A DNA stretch of 64,000 bases from Muribaculaceae bacterium (lineage in GTDB: Bacteria > Bacteroidota > Bacteroidia > Bacteroidales > Muribaculaceae). A program made the translations under genes and the position numbers. Location of the stretch: positions 62,001 to 126,000 of the forward strand of contig JAFYYI010000002.1 of NCBI GenBank assembly GCA_017557665.1. The letters are read 5' to 3'. The notes beneath the pieces are model-generated. The model saw only the letters and a list, made by a program, of their open reading frames with translations, ran no database searches and was not told the origin of the DNA. Positions 9,249 to 18,652 of this stretch are shown one piece after another (position 1 is the stretch's first letter; each line of letters starts with the position of its first letter).

Positions 9249-9713
9249 TTATTCGTTATCAAGTTCAATCGCATCACTCAGGCTTGACAACTGTGCTGCC
9301 ATCCCATGTGAAGCTTCGTCAATATCATTCAGTTGGTCTTCAATCAAGGTCATCACTTCACCATCATCATGGATTGCATGTCCGTCAACGTATGCTATAC
9401 ACATATTCTCGTTGGCTTGACGGGCTTGCCAGAAAGCAAATACACCCACTGCAAGAAGGATAGCTATCGAGGCGGCAATACCCAAAAACTGATGACGTTT
9501 GGGCTTGCTCACATGGTGTTGATTCACTTGACAATGAGCCACAAAGTATCCCATCGTGAAACGCGCCTCATCTATGGCCTCGCTTGTCCAGGGACAATCA
9601 GCAAGGCATTGTCTCAGTTCTCGCTCCTCTTGAACGCTGGTTTCACCATCAAAGTAGCGTTGGATTAAGCGTTCCAGGTCTGCCTGATTGGATATGTGAT
9701 GATTGTTATTCAT
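9249..9713 (-). CDS. Anti-sigma-like single-pass membrane protein
   Basis: A 154-residue protein. Residues 1-70 are soluble and acidic ('LIQRYFDGETSVQEERELRQCL' region), a layout seen in zinc-less anti-sigma domains. One transmembrane segment follows at ~82-98 ('FLGIAASIAILLAVGVFAFW'), then a short periplasmic tail. Its ATG overlaps the sigma factor stop by 4 nt (ATGA), implying translational coupling. Position and topology make it the probable anti-sigma partner of the adjacent ECF sigma factor. The family is not recognised with certainty, so the role is inference. Confidence 0.68.
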   Translation of the reverse strand: MNNNHHISNQADLERLIQRYFDGETSVQEERELRQCLADCPWTSEAIDEARFTMGYFVAHCQVNQHHVSKPKRHQFLGIAASIAILLAVGVFAFWQARQANENMCIAYVDGHAIHDDGEVMTLIEDQLNDIDEASHGMAAQLSSLSDAIELDNE

Positions 9714-10225
9714 TGGTTCAACTCCTTTTTTCTATTTTGATAAATCTCACGCACGCGTTTACGTGCTCGGCTCAGTTCAACACGCACGTTGGCAGCAGTC
9801 ATATTCAGTCGTTTGGCAATATCGTCAAATTCCATCCCCTGCATTTCCCTGAGGTCAATAATCAACCGCTGGTTGTAAGACAGGTTACTATCGATAATCT
9901 GGCGCACCTGCATGTAGGCTGTACTACAATCGGTGTCTTCGGCTTCGTCAATAGAGTCAGCAGCTTGCTCGACGGGAACATCGGGTTGGCGACTATTGCG
10001 CCTGGCCATGTCGATGCTGGTGGAACGAACCGTCATCATTCCCGCTCCCTGGGCATGGCTGTCGTTCTCATAGCGTTCTCGATGCTGCCACAACTTGACA
10101 AAGGCGTCCTGTACAGCATCGGCCGCATCGTCACGATTGCCCGTGATACGTACTGCCAGCGAGAGCATCTGCTCCCTCAAGTCAGTAAATGCGTTAGTGA
10201 TGCGGTCGCGTTTCTTCATTTTCAA
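9710..10225 (-). CDS. ECF-type RNA polymerase sigma factor
   Basis: A 171-residue sigma-70 family protein with region 2 ('LREQMLSLAVRITGNRDDAADAVQDAFVKLWQH', abridged) near residues 17-48 and region 4 ('YNQRLIIDLREMQGMEFDDIAKRLNM') near 115-140, the latter carrying a helix-turn-helix. It would direct RNA polymerase to envelope-response promoters. It is the first gene of an operon with an anti-sigma-like protein, a secreted protein and an outer-membrane barrel. I could not pick out an autoregulated promoter by eye. Confidence 0.92.
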   Translation of the reverse strand: MKMKKRDRITNAFTDLREQMLSLAVRITGNRDDAADAVQDAFVKLWQHRERYENDSHAQGAGMMTVRSTSIDMARRNSRQPDVPVEQAADSIDEAEDTDCSTAYMQVRQIIDSNLSYNQRLIIDLREMQGMEFDDIAKRLNMTAANVRVELSRARKRVREIYQNRKKELNQ

Positions 10226-10280
10226 TTGTCGTTCCTATTCAATAAACGAAGAAAGTTGCCATTTGTAACAAAAAACAGAA

Positions 10281-10318
10281 AAAAAGGAGAACCCAATTTT
10301 CATGGGTTCTCCTTTTTT
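10281..10318 (-). terminator. Strong intrinsic terminator
   Basis: A perfect 10-bp stem GGAGAACCCA/TGGGTTCTCC (10286-10295, 10303-10312) is flanked by A5 on one side and T6 on the other. It ends the barrel gene at 10338-11108 and works in either direction. Confidence 0.9.
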
Positions 10319-10337
10319 AATAGTTATCTCAGGTTAA

Positions 10338-11108
10338 TTAAAGCCCAAGTGTGAGGCCAAGAGTCCAGGTGTTTTTGATTTCGGGACCATGTCCGTCCTC
10401 GAAGAACTTACCAGGACTGTAACGGCAGTAGACGCCTAATGCATTCCATGTGAGTGCACCCATCACGTCGAAGCTGATCTTCTTCTGCTTGAGGCCCTTG
10501 AACTTGGTGTCATATTCCACCTTATCAACTTCGTAGTGGTTATCAACACGTGCATAGGTGTTCCAGTTCAGAATACCGCCAACAGTGAAATCCAGTTTCT
10601 TGACAATCTTTTGGGTGAACATCAGCGGGAACTGAACGGTCCACAAGTTCAGGTTGGACGAGCGGTTCTTAATCTTGTCAACGTCATTGCTAGGATAAGT
10701 CGACATGATGACGGCATCCGAGAAATCGTCGCGCACGAGCATAACGGGGCGCTTCATGCTATAGGAACGGTGATGGATACCAACACCCAACGAGAGGTTC
10801 TGGCCATGAAGGCTGTTATAGTTCACAGCAGCAAAATTGAGCAGACCAACCTCGAAACTGTTGTTGATAGCTTCCCAATTGTGCTTCACACCCATACCTA
10901 CGTAGAAGCCACTGGTAATGATAGACCAGTGCTTGGTTTTCTCTTCATCACTCTTAAAGGGGTGGTCATAAGACACGTTATTGGTTTCTTCGTCAGCAGC
11001 AGCGGTGGCTTCGACAGCAGCCTCAGCTACGGTTGGAGCATCGTTGGATGCCGCATTCATCTGCACCATGGCAAACATGGAAACAACAAGTAATGCAATC
11101 TTCTTCAT
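10338..11108 (-). CDS. Outer-membrane beta-barrel protein, paralogue
   Basis: A 256-residue exported barrel with signal peptide 'MKKIALLVVSMFAMVQMNA', a low-complexity Ala/Glu linker (residues ~25-45) and strand-rich body ending 'WTLGLTLGL'. It is paralogous to the barrel at 7909-8766 and placed just upstream of the ECF sigma gene, separated from it by a strong terminator. This layout suggests a duplicated barrel, one copy in the sigma operon and one free, possibly a regulon target. Function unknown. Confidence 0.75.
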   Translation of the reverse strand: MKKIALLVVSMFAMVQMNAASNDAPTVAEAAVEATAAADEETNNVSYDHPFKSDEEKTKHWSIITSGFYVGMGVKHNWEAINNSFEVGLLNFAAVNYNSLHGQNLSLGVGIHHRSYSMKRPVMLVRDDFSDAVIMSTYPSNDVDKIKNRSSNLNLWTVQFPLMFTQKIVKKLDFTVGGILNWNTYARVDNHYEVDKVEYDTKFKGLKQKKISFDVMGALTWNALGVYCRYSPGKFFEDGHGPEIKNTWTLGLTLGL

Positions 11109-11150
11109 TTTAAAACAAAAATTATTTATAAAAACTATATGTTATTAATA

Positions 11151-11234
11151 GACTTTAGATTTTAGACGTTAGACTTTAGACTTTAGACGTTAGACGTTAG
11201 ACGTTAGACGTTAGATTTTAGACGTTAGACTTTA
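11151..11234. repeat. Heptamer tandem array (TTAGACG/TTAGACT)
   Basis: About twelve head-to-tail 7-bp units of the form TTAGAnN fill most of the gap between two minus-strand genes. There are no spacers. The unit resembles the arrays at 32.46-32.63 kb and 45.5 kb. Confidence 0.9.
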
Positions 11235-11285
11235 GCATTGCGCTTGTTTCTTTGAACTTTCAACAGGTACCTGCTAAAGCTAATT

Positions 11286-11966
11286 CTATTTAAGACGATA
11301 AAAATATCCTAGTGTCACCGACACCGTCATTGAATTGGAACTGGAGAATATATCGGTCTTGTGACTGGAAAACACATCGGTCAAACCATAATAGAACCGG
11401 CCTTCCAACAATAGGGAATTCTCCCTGTTCAGGTTTAGTTCCATTCCTGCACCGGCACAAATTCCATAATCCAAGCGATTGTTGATATCCATCGTCATCT
11501 GTTCGATATGACGGACATTTTGCGTGAAATACTCCAAGTCATCAGCATGACGGTATTCAAAATTAGAAGAAACACCGTCGCCGATCATCACGTTCAATTC
11601 AGGACCCAGGTTAAAGAAGCCTTTGACACGTTGATTGCCAAAGAAAATGTGGGTCATCACCGGCAATTCCAGATAAGTGAAACGACGGTTATAGCTGTAG
11701 TCCGACTCTTCAAAAGTCTCTTTCCATCCACGCTGGGTGAGGGAAAGTTCAGCTATCAGACCAAAATGGTTTTCCTCGATGTAACGGAACATCACACCTG
11801 CGGTGACACCTGGCAGCATTGATTGGGGGACTGAAGGGTTGAAATTCACACGTGAGAATGTCGCACCTGCACGTCCGCCCACACTGATAGTGCCCTCGTA
11901 ATGGGTCTGACCCCACATCACGAGCGCCACAGCAAACGCCACCAAGGTTAACACCCCTCGTTTCAT
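11286..11966 (-). CDS. PorT-like outer-membrane beta-barrel protein
   Basis: A 226-residue exported protein with a signal peptide ('MKRGVLTLVAFAVALVMWGQ') and an eight-strand-type barrel: 'VGGRAGATFSRVNF', 'GVTAGVMFRYIEE', 'YLELPVMTHIFFG', 'GFFNLGPELNVMIG', ending 'VSVTLGYFYRLK'. These are hallmarks of the PorT/outer-membrane beta-barrel family. Its ATG overlaps the stop of the LysM protein by 4 nt, so the two are translationally coupled and probably work together at the envelope. Confidence 0.85.
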   Translation of the reverse strand: MKRGVLTLVAFAVALVMWGQTHYEGTISVGGRAGATFSRVNFNPSVPQSMLPGVTAGVMFRYIEENHFGLIAELSLTQRGWKETFEESDYSYNRRFTYLELPVMTHIFFGNQRVKGFFNLGPELNVMIGDGVSSNFEYRHADDLEYFTQNVRHIEQMTMDINNRLDYGICAGAGMELNLNRENSLLLEGRFYYGLTDVFSSHKTDIFSSSNSMTVSVTLGYFYRLK

Positions 11967-14002
11967 TTCACATGAACAGTGATTTTGTGGTCAGGAGAGA
12001 AATGCACGATGTGAGTGGCTTGGTTGGTGTATCCACGCCAAGGCTCGCCACGCTCCCAACGGAAGCTGGTTTGCACACCTTGATAAAGCGGCGTGTTCTC
12101 ATCAATACGGCCCTCGGAACCCAACGACTGGAGCAAGTACAATCCCGTGTCCCATCCGTAGAGCGCCATGTGAGGTTCTCCCTTCAAGGGCTCGCCGGCA
12201 TAGTTGGCCTTATAGGCTGCTTCAAGGTCGCGCGTGCGATAGCCCTTGGCGTTAAAGAAACGCGAGAACATATAGGAATCGATATCTTGCAGATCGGTTT
12301 GGTAATCCTTGAGATAAAGTACATACTCGGGGTAGACGAGCAGCGACATGTCACAGTCAAAGCGCTCATTCTTCACCTGTTTCAATGCCTTGATGTACTT
12401 CTTGACCAGGTTCTTGTCACCTGACGAAGGGATGAAGATGTATTTAGAACCAGGATTCATCTTGTTGGAGACGTCGTTATAAGTCAATTCACCACCGACG
12501 TTGATGGTTTCAACCTGGTACTTCTTACCAGTGATGTGAGTGCGGATCATGTCGAACATGTCCTTGCTTTCCTCGTTAGTGGAGTTGAGGATAATCACAT
12601 TATAGTCGCTAAACTGCTCGTCAAACCAGCGCATCACGTCATTCACAAACTCACCTGTCGGGGTATTGACCTGATAGACAAAAGGATTATCCAGGTAGTC
12701 CTCATTCTTAGTCGTGAAGCAGTTGAGAACTGGAACACCGTTGGCTTTGCCGAAGGCATTGATGCGTGCCAACTGCTGAGGCTCACTGGGGGCAATGATG
12801 AGGTTCATGGCCTTCAACTCGGGCATTGCCAGGATGCTGTCGGTCACATTCAGGTTGTGCTGGGTGTCATAAACCTTCAGGTTCACGTGCTTGGTACAGT
12901 CTTTTCCGGCATGGTCAAGCGCCAACAAGAAACCCTTGTAGAAATCGGTGTAGAGATAGGCCTGCTTGGGAGGAGCGCTCTTGTGAAGCTGGAAGGGGAG
13001 AATCATAGCAATATTAACCTCGTTCTGGAGCTTTTGGCCCACGAGGCTGTCATACAAGTCGGCCATACGCGGCTCATAATAGGCACGCAACTCATCGAGG
13101 GGGATGGTGGACATCTCTCCTGTCACACGCTCGATAAAGGGCTTGGGCACGGTGATTGTCTTACCCTTCTTGAGTTTCTTCATGTCGGGATTGGCGGCCT
13201 TCAGCTCCTGTTCAGTAATGCCATTCTCGGCAGCTACCGAGGCAAAGGTGTCGCCACGCTTAGCCTCATATTTATAATTGCGCTTGCCTGAACGTTCATA
13301 GATGAACGGCAATGCCGAGTTCGGAACGACCTTAACTTTGGCGCCCGTGGTGTACTGCTCGGGTTTAAGACCAGGGTTGCTGGTAAGAATGCCCTCAATG
13401 GTCGCATTGTATTGCTTGGCAAGGGTGTAAATGCTCTCGCCGTCCAGAATGGTGTGGAACACGGGATCAGAACCTGTGGGAATCGTGATCTGGGGCGACG
13501 AAGCAGCATTTCCGCCAAAGGCGGCAGCCACCTGCTGATCAGCTGTAAGCACAGAGGCCGAAGTCGGAATCACCAGCCGCTGACCCGCTTTGAGACCATC
13601 AGCAGTGCTGGGGTTGGCAGCGATAAGTTCATCGATAGTCACCCCGTAACGCTTGGCAAGGCCGTAGAGGGTTTCACCCGACTCGACAATGTGAGTCGTC
13701 TGGGTTGCCGTGGTCTTGACATCGGTAGTGACATTATTCACAGCTTGACCGTCAATGGGGAAATAAAGCGTCATGCCGCTTGAAATTCCATCAGCTGCAC
13801 TGGGGTTGTTCTGAATAATGAAGTCCTTGGTCACGCCCAACTTGGCGGCGATGTCATAGACACTCTCATTGGCACCTGTTATATAGAAATAAAACTCAGT
13901 ACCGCCAACGACGGTTTTCGGCAGGTTCAGTTGTGCCTGTACAGACATTGCCATGAAGGCCATTGCGGCCACAATAATGATATGCTTGATTCTCATAATC
14001 AA
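11963..14002 (-). CDS. LysM-repeat protein with periplasmic-binding-like domain
   Basis: A 679-residue exported protein (signal peptide ending 'VQAQ', residue 24). Four LysM-type modules can be counted at about 36-82, 103-146, 182-226 and 243-286, each with the pattern 'G(E/D)T/S..LA...G....L...NP....L..G....P'. LysM modules bind peptidoglycan. From ~330 to 660 the chain looks like a type I periplasmic-binding/LivJ-like fold ('NIAMILPFQLH', 'NLIIAPSEPQQLARINAFG', 'VYPEYVLYL'). The pairing of wall anchoring with a ligand-binding fold suggests an envelope sensor or structural protein. A TAACTTTG box at 14061 could be its promoter. Confidence 0.85.
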   Translation of the reverse strand: MIMRIKHIIIVAAMAFMAMSVQAQLNLPKTVVGGTEFYFYITGANESVYDIAAKLGVTKDFIIQNNPSAADGISSGMTLYFPIDGQAVNNVTTDVKTTATQTTHIVESGETLYGLAKRYGVTIDELIAANPSTADGLKAGQRLVIPTSASVLTADQQVAAAFGGNAASSPQITIPTGSDPVFHTILDGESIYTLAKQYNATIEGILTSNPGLKPEQYTTGAKVKVVPNSALPFIYERSGKRNYKYEAKRGDTFASVAAENGITEQELKAANPDMKKLKKGKTITVPKPFIERVTGEMSTIPLDELRAYYEPRMADLYDSLVGQKLQNEVNIAMILPFQLHKSAPPKQAYLYTDFYKGFLLALDHAGKDCTKHVNLKVYDTQHNLNVTDSILAMPELKAMNLIIAPSEPQQLARINAFGKANGVPVLNCFTTKNEDYLDNPFVYQVNTPTGEFVNDVMRWFDEQFSDYNVIILNSTNEESKDMFDMIRTHITGKKYQVETINVGGELTYNDVSNKMNPGSKYIFIPSSGDKNLVKKYIKALKQVKNERFDCDMSLLVYPEYVLYLKDYQTDLQDIDSYMFSRFFNAKGYRTRDLEAAYKANYAGEPLKGEPHMALYGWDTGLYLLQSLGSEGRIDENTPLYQGVQTSFRWERGEPWRGYTNQATHIVHFSPDHKITVHVK

Positions 14003-14060
14003 TAGTGTTGTTTATCCGTGCTTATCTATGTCTCACGCAAATCGTGCAGAAAAACGGTGG

Positions 14061-14068
14061 CAAAGTTA
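14061..14068 (-). promoter_or_regulatory. Possible -7 box for the LysM-barrel operon
   Basis: TAACTTTG on the minus strand, 59 bp from the ATG. A convincing -33 TTG is not seen at the right spacing. Confidence 0.4.
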
Positions 14069-14114
14069 GCAATTATTACTCGTTCAGCATCTATAAGTGA
14101 CCGTTTTTTTATTA

Positions 14115-16358
14115 TCAGTTGGGATTCACCACGCGGTCACCGATGATGGCTGCCAGTTGATGGCGCACGTTGTAGAGTTGCTGCAACTGCTCCAGGAGCT
14201 GCGGTTGTTCTTCTGGAGAAGCCTTGGCAATCAACGATTTCATTTCGTTGATTTTCAGCACTACTAAAGCATTTTTCCAGTTGTAAAGACCTTTCGTGAC
14301 CAGACTTAACAATTTGTCCCGTTCCTCTATAATGACTGAATACTGGGTGTGGATTTTGCTCAACTGTGGTAGATTGTCAGCAGCGAGCTCACAAGCCAGT
14401 TGGCGCACCTCGTCGTCATCCAACGAGCAAAGAGCTTTGACAAGATAGCCGCAACTGAATTCCATTCTCTCATGCCTGGCCTTAACCTCGGCCTGAGCCA
14501 ATGCAGCTTTTTCCTTGTTCTCCTGCGCATAGATGAAGTCTGTGCTGCCCATCTGATCGGAGGTCTCCTCGTCCTGCTGTGCCATCTCCTGAGCGACAAA
14601 TTGGCGGATTTGCTCACCAAGTTCCTTGTCAAGAACCTCCAAGTCCTTATAATAAGATGGAAGATAATTCAGTGCCAGTCCAAAGGTTTTGCTATAAATC
14701 GGGACGCTGAAGTTCATTTGGTCCAGTTGAATCTCATTATTAATATGCTCCAGGACCGTTGTCGGATAATCCGATCCGTCATCATAACGTGTATTGGTCA
14801 GATAACACATGCCGTAATTGACTATCAACCTGATGATTTCCCGTTCTTGAACGTCAACTCCGCTGCTTGCTGTGACTGTGCGGCCCGTGGTTGACGGCTT
14901 CTCAGCCGGGACACTCACTGGCGGTAGGTCATCGGGGAGGGGAGCAGGGGGTATATCGTCCTGGGATAGGGCCCGCTCTCCTGTGTCGCCGGCTAAAGAT
15001 TCAACGCGCTGCTGGCGAGCTTGTTGTTGCTGACGCTCCTTGCGCCATTGTTCCTGAAATTTGCCTCGATGATACTTGATTTGTCGCAGAATGGTCTGTT
15101 CATCCATTCCGAACAGGTTACTGCATTCCTTGGCATAAACCATGCGTGCAATCTCGTCAGGAATCAGCGCTATGGACTTGACCACATCGGTGATGGCTGC
15201 CGTACGCTTGATGGGGTCATTCTTAGCATCCTTGAGAACTACACTTGACTTGAAATTGATGAAATCGGCTTCGTTCTGCTGGATATAATCCTCGACCTCG
15301 GCAAAACTGTGTGCGCGGACAAAACTGTCGGGGTCATCCTCTGGCGGCAGAGGTAACACCTTGATGTTCAGACCTTCCTTGAGCAACATGTCCACACCAC
15401 GGATAGCGGCCTTTACACCAGCAGCATCACCGTCAAACATCTCGGTGACATTGTTGGTGAAACGACGGATGGCATAAATGTGTCCCAAGGTCAGGGCGGT
15501 TCCCGACGAGGCAATCACATTTTTGAAACCAGCCTGATGCATAGAGATGACATCGGCATATCCCTCAACAATGAAACACTTGTCGGCCTTGCTGATCTCG
15601 CGCTTGGCCTGGTAAAGGCCATAGATCACATCCCCCTTCTTGTAAATCGATGATTCGGGCGAGTTGACATACTTGGCCACATTCTTGTCTTTCTTGAGCG
15701 TACGGCCTCCGAATCCTATTACCTTTCCGGCGATATTCATGATCGGGAACATCACTCGACCACGAAAACGGTCATGACCACCCCTGTCATCAGGGATGCA
15801 CAGACCGACGTCAAATAACAATTTTGGATTAAAACCTTGGCCAACAGCTGCTTGATAGAAGTCATTGTAACCCTCACTGCTATAACCCAAGCGGAATTCC
15901 TTGATAGTGGCATCGTTGAATCCTCGTTCCTTGAAATATGACAAACCGATTTCACGCCCTGCTTGGGAATCATGCAACTGTTTCTCAAAGTAATCACACG
16001 CCCACTCGTTGAGCATGAGCATTGCCTCACGCTCGGTCTGGGCCTGTTTCTCCTCGTCGGTAAGTTCCTTCTCGTGAATCTCGATATGATACTTGCGGGC
16101 CAGATAGCGCAATGCCTCGGGATAGCTGAGTTGCTCATGCTTCATGATGAAATTGACAGCACTGCCACCCTCGCCACAGGCAAAACACTTGCAGATACCC
16201 TTGGCCCGTGACACGTAGAACGACGGGCGACGGTCGTTGTGGAAGGGACAAAGGCCAATCCAGTTGGCGCCTCGCTTCTTGAGTGCGACAAAGTCACCCA
16301 CCACATCCACGATGTCGGCGGTATCCAGAATCTGTTGTACTGTATTATGGTCTATCAT
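14115..16358 (-). CDS. dnaG: DNA primase DnaG
   Basis: Primase that synthesises RNA primers for replication. The CHC2 zinc-binding domain is at the N-terminus (CPFH at 37-40 and CFAC at 58-61). The catalytic core and Toprim domain follow, with 'FIVEGYADVISMHQAG' near 264-280 and 'EMFDGDAAGVKAA' near 308. The C-terminal ~250 residues form the DnaB-interacting region, preceded by a Gln/Arg- and Pro-rich linker (residues ~440-495). At 747 aa it is longer than the E. coli enzyme, mostly through this linker and C-terminal part. It begins 33 nt after the TPR gene, so it may depend on that gene's promoter. Confidence 0.96.
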   Translation of the reverse strand: MIDHNTVQQILDTADIVDVVGDFVALKKRGANWIGLCPFHNDRRPSFYVSRAKGICKCFACGEGGSAVNFIMKHEQLSYPEALRYLARKYHIEIHEKELTDEEKQAQTEREAMLMLNEWACDYFEKQLHDSQAGREIGLSYFKERGFNDATIKEFRLGYSSEGYNDFYQAAVGQGFNPKLLFDVGLCIPDDRGGHDRFRGRVMFPIMNIAGKVIGFGGRTLKKDKNVAKYVNSPESSIYKKGDVIYGLYQAKREISKADKCFIVEGYADVISMHQAGFKNVIASSGTALTLGHIYAIRRFTNNVTEMFDGDAAGVKAAIRGVDMLLKEGLNIKVLPLPPEDDPDSFVRAHSFAEVEDYIQQNEADFINFKSSVVLKDAKNDPIKRTAAITDVVKSIALIPDEIARMVYAKECSNLFGMDEQTILRQIKYHRGKFQEQWRKERQQQQARQQRVESLAGDTGERALSQDDIPPAPLPDDLPPVSVPAEKPSTTGRTVTASSGVDVQEREIIRLIVNYGMCYLTNTRYDDGSDYPTTVLEHINNEIQLDQMNFSVPIYSKTFGLALNYLPSYYKDLEVLDKELGEQIRQFVAQEMAQQDEETSDQMGSTDFIYAQENKEKAALAQAEVKARHERMEFSCGYLVKALCSLDDDEVRQLACELAADNLPQLSKIHTQYSVIIEERDKLLSLVTKGLYNWKNALVVLKINEMKSLIAKASPEEQPQLLEQLQQLYNVRHQLAAIIGDRVVNPN

Positions 16359-16390
16359 TTCTCAGTATCTGGTTTCAAGTTCTGCGACTG

Positions 16391-18598
16391 CTAGCTGCAG
16401 ACCGCATCGGGAATCAAAGCCTGATCCACAGCCGAAATACCATGCAACCTCAATTCCATAGCGTCACCCTTAAAGGCGGCGCGGAAAGCCTTAGTACCAC
16501 CATTCATGAGCTTGAGCGACTGCCTGTAGGTGTCGATGGCTTCACGGGTCTGACCCTGGCACAAAAGCACATGGCCACGATTCAGCAAATCTTGAGCTGA
16601 TGGTTTATCGTCACGGGCGATGCGGTCATAATAGTCAAGGGCCCTGTCATAGTCGTTCAACAGGAAGGAACACCATGCGATAGGACGCCATGCCCGATGT
16701 CCAACGCCCTCCATTAGGTCGGCCTTGAAATACTGTTGCAGGGCCTCGCTGGCGCGATTCTGTTCCAGCAGCACGTGACCGATAGTCAGCACAAGCGACA
16801 CATTCTCGGGCAAGAGTGCCTCGGCTCGCCTATAGTAATCCAGAGCCTTTTCAGACTTGCCCAGGTTGCGGTAGCAGGCAGCGATATGGCGCAGGTTCCA
16901 AACGTCATTCTCAAATATCAGCTCATAGCGCTTGTAATAGTTCAGAGCCTGCTGATACTTGCCCGCATTCTGATAAGCAAAGCCGATTTTCTGATAGATG
17001 TGGTCATCGGTCGCTTCATCCATGCTCTCCAGTCTCGTATAGCACTTGATGGCATCCTCGTGGAACGCATTCTTGGAATACAAGGCGCCCAGCAACTGCA
17101 GCACATGTGGGTCACGGGTCACCTGTGTCAAGGGCAGGCAATCGGTCATATCCAAACCGGGGTCATCCATCACCGCAATGAATTCACGGCGACGCGAGAA
17201 CAGTTTGAAGAAACGGTACAGGTCCTGTACAAACGCATTGACAATGCTCACACGCTTCTGGCGCTCATCCGGCAATTCAGACTGCCGCGCCTCGTTGAGG
17301 GCCGCATTCTGCTCCTCGAGTTGAGCCGACATCATACCGCGCTGACTCTCGGGCAGGGCTCCCAGGGACAGACAGAACGAATACTTGTCGCTGTTGCACA
17401 AGTATGGAGCGTGTTCAACCAGTTCGGCAAGCTCCAACTGCTTAGCGCCAAGGCTCTCAAGCACCGAGGAATGGGCTGGGAAGAATGGCAGGAACCAGTT
17501 ACTCAACGTCTTGAAGAACGGGAACGTCTTCAAGTGGGCAAATGTAGCGATGAACACGTCGCTGCCCTCAAGTTGCATAGAGTTAAACTCCTCGATGTGA
17601 CGCGTGATGCCACTCTGGTCCAGCCATTGCTGCCAGTCGGGGTTGGCCTCGATATCACTCAGGTCGATGATTTGCGAGTCTTTATCCTTGAGTTTATCAA
17701 TGATGTCAGGTCGCATCTTCATAATATTGGGTATCAGGTCTTCACGCACACGCTGGGTGATCTTCTCGGTGTTGCGAGAACGAGCCAGCTGAACCTGGAT
17801 GCTCCACACATCCTCACAGAACTCGGGCACGTCGAGCAATGCCGAGAGACGTGTCTGAATCAATGGAGATGACAGAGTGCGCTTCCTGTGAGCCAGCAAT
17901 GCCAGCATAGCACAGGTCAGGGCACGCAACTGTACCTGCGAATCCTCGCTCAGGGAATAGACCTCCAGCAAGATGAGCAGTTTTTTCTCGTCATAGAACA
18001 TCATCAGTCCCAGCAGCAACGCAGCCACCAGCAGGCAGCGGGTGTGGACCGGCAGGATGTCCCCAGTGATGCACAGTTTGAGGTCGGCGGCATCATCCGA
18101 TGACATGGGATAGGAAGACCAAACACAATTAAACAGCTTGGTCTCGAGAGATTCCGTCTTTTTCAGTAGTGACAAAATGGCGTGTCGGTCATGTCCCTCG
18201 GCAGATGTCGACTGCGCTACTGACAGCATTTTCAAGGCCTCACGGTACTCTTCGATAACATTCCTCAAGAGCAAGTCGGCCAGTTCGCGGCGCCTGACAT
18301 AGAACACCTCGGAGCTCACAGGCTCCTTCAATGCGATATAGCTTTGGTTGTTCAGCGTGTGCAGCGATTGGCAGATATTAGTCAGGACAGACTCACGCTC
18401 GGGGTCCATAACACCCTGTTGCAAGTACTTGAGCATGAAGCTGTAAGACAAGCGCAGCCGTTCGAGTTCATCGTTCAAGCCGGCACGTCCCGATGCGGAG
18501 ACCAGCGACGACACCTGCTCCAGTGCATCACTCACCTCGGCATAATCAATACTCTGTTTGGCCTGACGGTAAGTTTTCTCTATTTCTTGGATGGTCAT
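16391..18598 (-). CDS. Large TPR protein
   Basis: A 735-residue protein without signal peptide. The C-terminal third carries tandem tetratricopeptide repeats: 'LLGALYSKNAFHEDAIKCYTRLE' (abridged), 'KIGFAYQNAGKYQQALNYYKRYE', 'HIAACYRNLGKSEKALDYYRRAE', 'LNRGHVLLCQGQTREAIDTYRQ'. The N-terminal two thirds is helical with no family I recognise. TPRs mediate protein contacts; the partner is unknown. It sits upstream of dnaG, and its promoter is formed by a dispersed palindromic repeat at 18653. Confidence 0.8.
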   Translation of the reverse strand: MTIQEIEKTYRQAKQSIDYAEVSDALEQVSSLVSASGRAGLNDELERLRLSYSFMLKYLQQGVMDPERESVLTNICQSLHTLNNQSYIALKEPVSSEVFYVRRRELADLLLRNVIEEYREALKMLSVAQSTSAEGHDRHAILSLLKKTESLETKLFNCVWSSYPMSSDDAADLKLCITGDILPVHTRCLLVAALLLGLMMFYDEKKLLILLEVYSLSEDSQVQLRALTCAMLALLAHRKRTLSSPLIQTRLSALLDVPEFCEDVWSIQVQLARSRNTEKITQRVREDLIPNIMKMRPDIIDKLKDKDSQIIDLSDIEANPDWQQWLDQSGITRHIEEFNSMQLEGSDVFIATFAHLKTFPFFKTLSNWFLPFFPAHSSVLESLGAKQLELAELVEHAPYLCNSDKYSFCLSLGALPESQRGMMSAQLEEQNAALNEARQSELPDERQKRVSIVNAFVQDLYRFFKLFSRRREFIAVMDDPGLDMTDCLPLTQVTRDPHVLQLLGALYSKNAFHEDAIKCYTRLESMDEATDDHIYQKIGFAYQNAGKYQQALNYYKRYELIFENDVWNLRHIAACYRNLGKSEKALDYYRRAEALLPENVSLVLTIGHVLLEQNRASEALQQYFKADLMEGVGHRAWRPIAWCSFLLNDYDRALDYYDRIARDDKPSAQDLLNRGHVLLCQGQTREAIDTYRQSLKLMNGGTKAFRAAFKGDAMELRLHGISAVDQALIPDAVCS

Positions 18599-18652
18599 GA
18601 TGATGTCAGATGATTAGCGTTATCAATAACCTAGTAGACTGCAAATCCTGTG

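Noticed and set aside
11151..11234. CRISPR array
   Set aside because: Units are 7 bp and contiguous with no spacers, and no cas gene is present.
16736..17872. A 378-codon plus-strand open frame
   Set aside because: It is antisense to the TPR protein; no signal, motif or promoter supports it.
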